35,352 nucleotides of DNA, from NCBI GenBank assembly GCA_029260435.1, contig JAJDDG010000001.1, positions 1 to 35,352 of the forward strand, in the 5' to 3' direction. Numbering within the stretch: the stretch's first letter is position 1; every line of letters begins with the position of its first letter. A program made the position numbers and the translations under genes. Origin of the DNA: Phycisphaerales bacterium (GTDB taxonomy: Bacteria; Planctomycetota; Phycisphaerae; Phycisphaerales; UBA1924). The notes beneath the pieces were generated by a model. That model saw only the letters and a list, made by a program, of their open reading frames with translations. It made no database searches and had not been told where the DNA came from. Shown piece by piece: positions 32,996 to 35,352 of this stretch.

Positions 32996-33001
32996 TAGGA
33001 T
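32996..33001 (+). promoter_or_regulatory. TAGGAT box six bases before glgP start
   Basis: TAGGAT ends 6 bases before ATG 33008, the same hexamer and spacing as at the FIST gene. A run of nine or ten C lies some 10 bases upstream. AGGA within the box could also serve as Shine-Dalgarno, 7 bases from the ATG. Confidence 0.35.
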
Positions 33002-33007
33002 CGATCC

Positions 33008-35352
33008 ATGCTCAGAGCAGGACAGGCAAATATCACATCGTTCCGGGTCGTGCCCAATATCCCCGAGCAGCTCAAGCCGCTCCTTGAGATTGCGCACAAC
33101 TTCTGGTGGACCTGGCACCCCGAAGCGGTCGAGCTCTTCGAACGCATCGACCGCGATCTCTGGGAAGCGTCCCGCCACAACCCCGTGCTGCTGCTCGGGC
33201 GCGTCGAGCAGGCTGCGCTGGATAGCGCAGCCCAGGACCGCTCCTTCCTGCACGCGCTGAACACCGCCTACGCCCGCTTCAAACAGCACCTCGAACGCGA
33301 GTGCTGGCACCACCGCTCGCAGACCGATCTCGCCGCGACCGCCGCCAAACCCGGTGCGCACCGCATCGCGTATTTCTCCGCCGAGTTCGGGCTCACGGAG
33401 TGCTTCCAGATCTACTCCGGCGGGCTGGGGCTCCTCGCGGGGGACCACCTCAAGAGCGCATCAGAACTCGGGCTCCCGCTCTGCGCCGTCGGGCTCCTCT
33501 ATCGCTGCGGGTACTTCCACCAGTACCTCAACGCCGACGGGTGGCAACAGGAAACCTACCCGGACCTCGACCTGCCCAACCAACCCGTCAAACGACTCAT
33601 CGACCCCGAGACCGCCGAGCAGTACCGCATCACCGTCGAACTCCCCGGGCGCACCGCCACCGTCGGTATCTGGCAGGCAAATGTCGGGCGCATCCCCCTC
33701 TACCTCCTCGATACAAACTTCCCCGAGAACGACCGCGAAGACCGCAATATCACCAAGAACCTCTACGGCGGCGACGTCGAGCACCGCATGCAGCAGGAGA
33801 TCGTCCTCGGCATCGGCGGCATCCGCGCGCTCGAAAAGATCGGTGAGAAACCAACCGTCTTCCATATCAACGAGGGGCACGCCGCCTTCCTCGCGCTCGA
33901 GCGCATCGCCAACCTCCGCGAGCAGCACGACGCCTCATTCCAGGAAGCCAGGCGCGCCGCCGCCGCCGCGCACGTCTTCACCACGCACACCCCCGTTCCC
34001 GCGGGCATCGACCGCTTCTCGCCCGACCTCGTCGAGACATACTTCTCCCCGTACTTCCAGCGCCTCGCTGTCTCCCGCGACGAGTTCATGGGTATGGGCA
34101 AATCAAACCCCTTCGATCCCAACGAATTCTTCTCGATGGCAGTCCTCGCCCTGCGCACCTCCAACGCCGCCAACGGCGTCTCGAAGCTGCACGGCGTCGT
34201 CTCCCGCGAGATGTGGGCAGATGTCTGGCCCGGCGTCCCGGCGGAAGAATCCCCGATCAAACACGTCACCAACGGCGTGCACGCCCGCTCGTGGCTCGCG
34301 CCCTCGCTCATGCGCATCTACGACCGCTACCTGGGCCCGGACTGGCAGCTCGACCCGCGCGACGAACGAATCTTCGAAGCCATCGACGACATCCCCGACG
34401 AAGAACTCTGGCGGTTCCATGTCCATCAGCGCGAGAAGCTTGTCACCTGGTCCCGCAAACGCATGCGCCAGCAGCTCGTCAACCGCGGCGCGGGTATCGA
34501 CGAGATCGACCACGCCACCTCGGCCCTCGATCCGAACGCGCTCACCATCGGGTTCGCCCGCCGCTTCGCGACCTACAAGCGCGCCGTCCTCCTCCTCGCA
34601 GACATGGATCGACTCCGCAGACTCTTCAACGACGAAGAAAAACCAATCCAGTTCATCATCGCCGGTAAGTCCCATCCCGCGGATGGCCCCGGCAAAGAGC
34701 TCATCCGAACCATCGTCAAACTCGCCGACGAATCCGATCACCTCAACCGTATCGTCTTCCTCGAAGACTACGACATCGATGTCGCACGCCGCATGGTCCA
34801 GGGCTGCGATATCTGGTTGAACACCCCGCGCCGCGGCATGGAAGCGTCCGGCACATCGGGCATGAAGGCCGCCATGAACGGCGCGATCAATGTCTCCATC
34901 CTCGACGGGTGGTGGGACGAGGCGTACGACCCCGAACTCGGTTTCGCCATCGGCAAACGCGAGTCCTACGAATCCGAGGACGACGAAGACGCCGTGGAAT
35001 CTCGCGCGCTCTACGACCTGCTCGAACGCCGCATCATCCCAGAGTTCTTCGACTGCGACAGCGCCGGCATCCCACGCAAATGGGTCGCCCGCATGAAGGC
35101 GACGATGAAACGCCTCACCCCATTCTTCTCCTCCAACCGCATGGTCGGCGAATACGCCGAGCAGTTCTACGAGCCCGCGCACTTCCTCGCCGAGAAACTC
35201 AACGCCAATTCTCTCGCCGAAGCAAGGCAGCTCGCCGCGAACGTCGAGCGATGGCGCATGCACTGGCACGAGATCTCCATCGGTGATGTCATCGCCGATG
35301 TCGCCGGCCCGGTCCCCGTCGATACACCCGTCAACGTCCGCGCCCATGTCCA
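33008..35352 (+). CDS. glgP: Alpha-glucan phosphorylase (partial at window end)
   Basis: Degrades glycogen or maltodextrin with phosphate to glucose 1-phosphate. 781 codons are in the window and the frame is still open at the edge, so the C-terminus is missing. Residues about 10-120 form the N-terminal domain once called DUF3417 (PNIPEQLKPLLEIAHNFWWT), which marks the archaeal/Thermotoga-like subgroup rather than the E. coli MalP type. IAYFSAEFGLTECFQIYSGG follows, then FHINEGHAAF, FTTHTPVPAGIDRF, and the PLP site EASGTSGMKAAMNGA with Lys620. ATG 33008 begins the family N-terminus. It is the only glycogen gene in view. Confidence 0.95.
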   Translation, partial: MLRAGQANITSFRVVPNIPEQLKPLLEIAHNFWWTWHPEAVELFERIDRDLWEASRHNPVLLLGRVEQAALDSAAQDRSFLHALNTAYARFKQHLERECWHHRSQTDLAATAAKPGAHRIAYFSAEFGLTECFQIYSGGLGLLAGDHLKSASELGLPLCAVGLLYRCGYFHQYLNADGWQQETYPDLDLPNQPVKRLIDPETAEQYRITVELPGRTATVGIWQANVGRIPLYLLDTNFPENDREDRNITKNLYGGDVEHRMQQEIVLGIGGIRALEKIGEKPTVFHINEGHAAFLALERIANLREQHDASFQEARRAAAAAHVFTTHTPVPAGIDRFSPDLVETYFSPYFQRLAVSRDEFMGMGKSNPFDPNEFFSMAVLALRTSNAANGVSKLHGVVSREMWADVWPGVPAEESPIKHVTNGVHARSWLAPSLMRIYDRYLGPDWQLDPRDERIFEAIDDIPDEELWRFHVHQREKLVTWSRKRMRQQLVNRGAGIDEIDHATSALDPNALTIGFARRFATYKRAVLLLADMDRLRRLFNDEEKPIQFIIAGKSHPADGPGKELIRTIVKLADESDHLNRIVFLEDYDIDVARRMVQGCDIWLNTPRRGMEASGTSGMKAAMNGAINVSILDGWWDEAYDPELGFAIGKRESYESEDDEDAVESRALYDLLERRIIPEFFDCDSAGIPRKWVARMKATMKRLTPFFSSNRMVGEYAEQFYEPAHFLAEKLNANSLAEARQLAANVERWRMHWHEISIGDVIADVAGPVPVDTPVNVRAHV

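Overview
The window is about 35 kb of GC-rich bacterial chromosome. The gene content is mostly housekeeping: glycerol-3-phosphate dehydrogenase, ATP synthase gamma, transsulfuration, thiamine synthesis, hopanoid cyclase, TruD, bifunctional nuclease, RecO, ParA, MurJ and a glucan phosphorylase. Hopanoid cyclase, GH3-family enzyme, MurJ, entericidin-type lipoprotein, HDOD protein and FIST protein together fit a Gram-negative-type bacterium. My best guess is Planctomycetota, close to Phycisphaerae; this is inference from gene content and not a phylogeny. I saw no tRNA, rRNA, CRISPR array or transposase. No stretch over 300 bases lacks a gene.

Layout. 1-3378: a hypothetical gene, a CII-like helix-turn-helix protein and a P1B metal ATPase. 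3518-7262: gpsA, then an AT-richer membrane-protein gene that looks foreign, a tiny basic ORF, a PhnP-like metallohydrolase and an orphan atpG. 7335-12425: CBS and cystathionine lyase (reverse transsulfuration), a ThiD2-ThiE fusion and an M16 peptidase, all on +. 12426-15565: two small membrane proteins and squalene-hopene cyclase. 15680-19687: a FIST protein and a 901-residue exported protein of unknown function. 19674-22046 (-): bfn-truD-HAD operon. 22110-27307 (-): a tightly coupled three-gene operon. 27426-29411 (-): recO and an HDOD protein. 29561-35352 (+): parA-vanZ-murJ, an entericidin-like lipoprotein and glgP, which is cut by the window edge.

The strongest candidate for an undescribed system is the operon at 22110-27307. 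It holds an alpha/beta hydrolase, a GH3-family acyl-adenylating enzyme and a roughly 908-residue fusion of alpha/beta hydrolase, DedA/VTT membrane domain and ATP-grasp ligase. The three genes abut or overlap by a few bases. They combine two ATP-dependent carboxylate-activating enzymes, two hydrolases and a lipid-transporter-like membrane domain, so I infer a membrane-bound pathway that makes, moves or recycles an acyl-amide or lipid conjugate. The substrate cannot be read from sequence.

A second signal at another scale is that several genes without a good Shine-Dalgarno site have a TANNNT hexamer 6-7 bases before the start codon, as expected of leaderless transcripts. Also, all four convergent gene pairs overlap or abut exactly at their stop codons.
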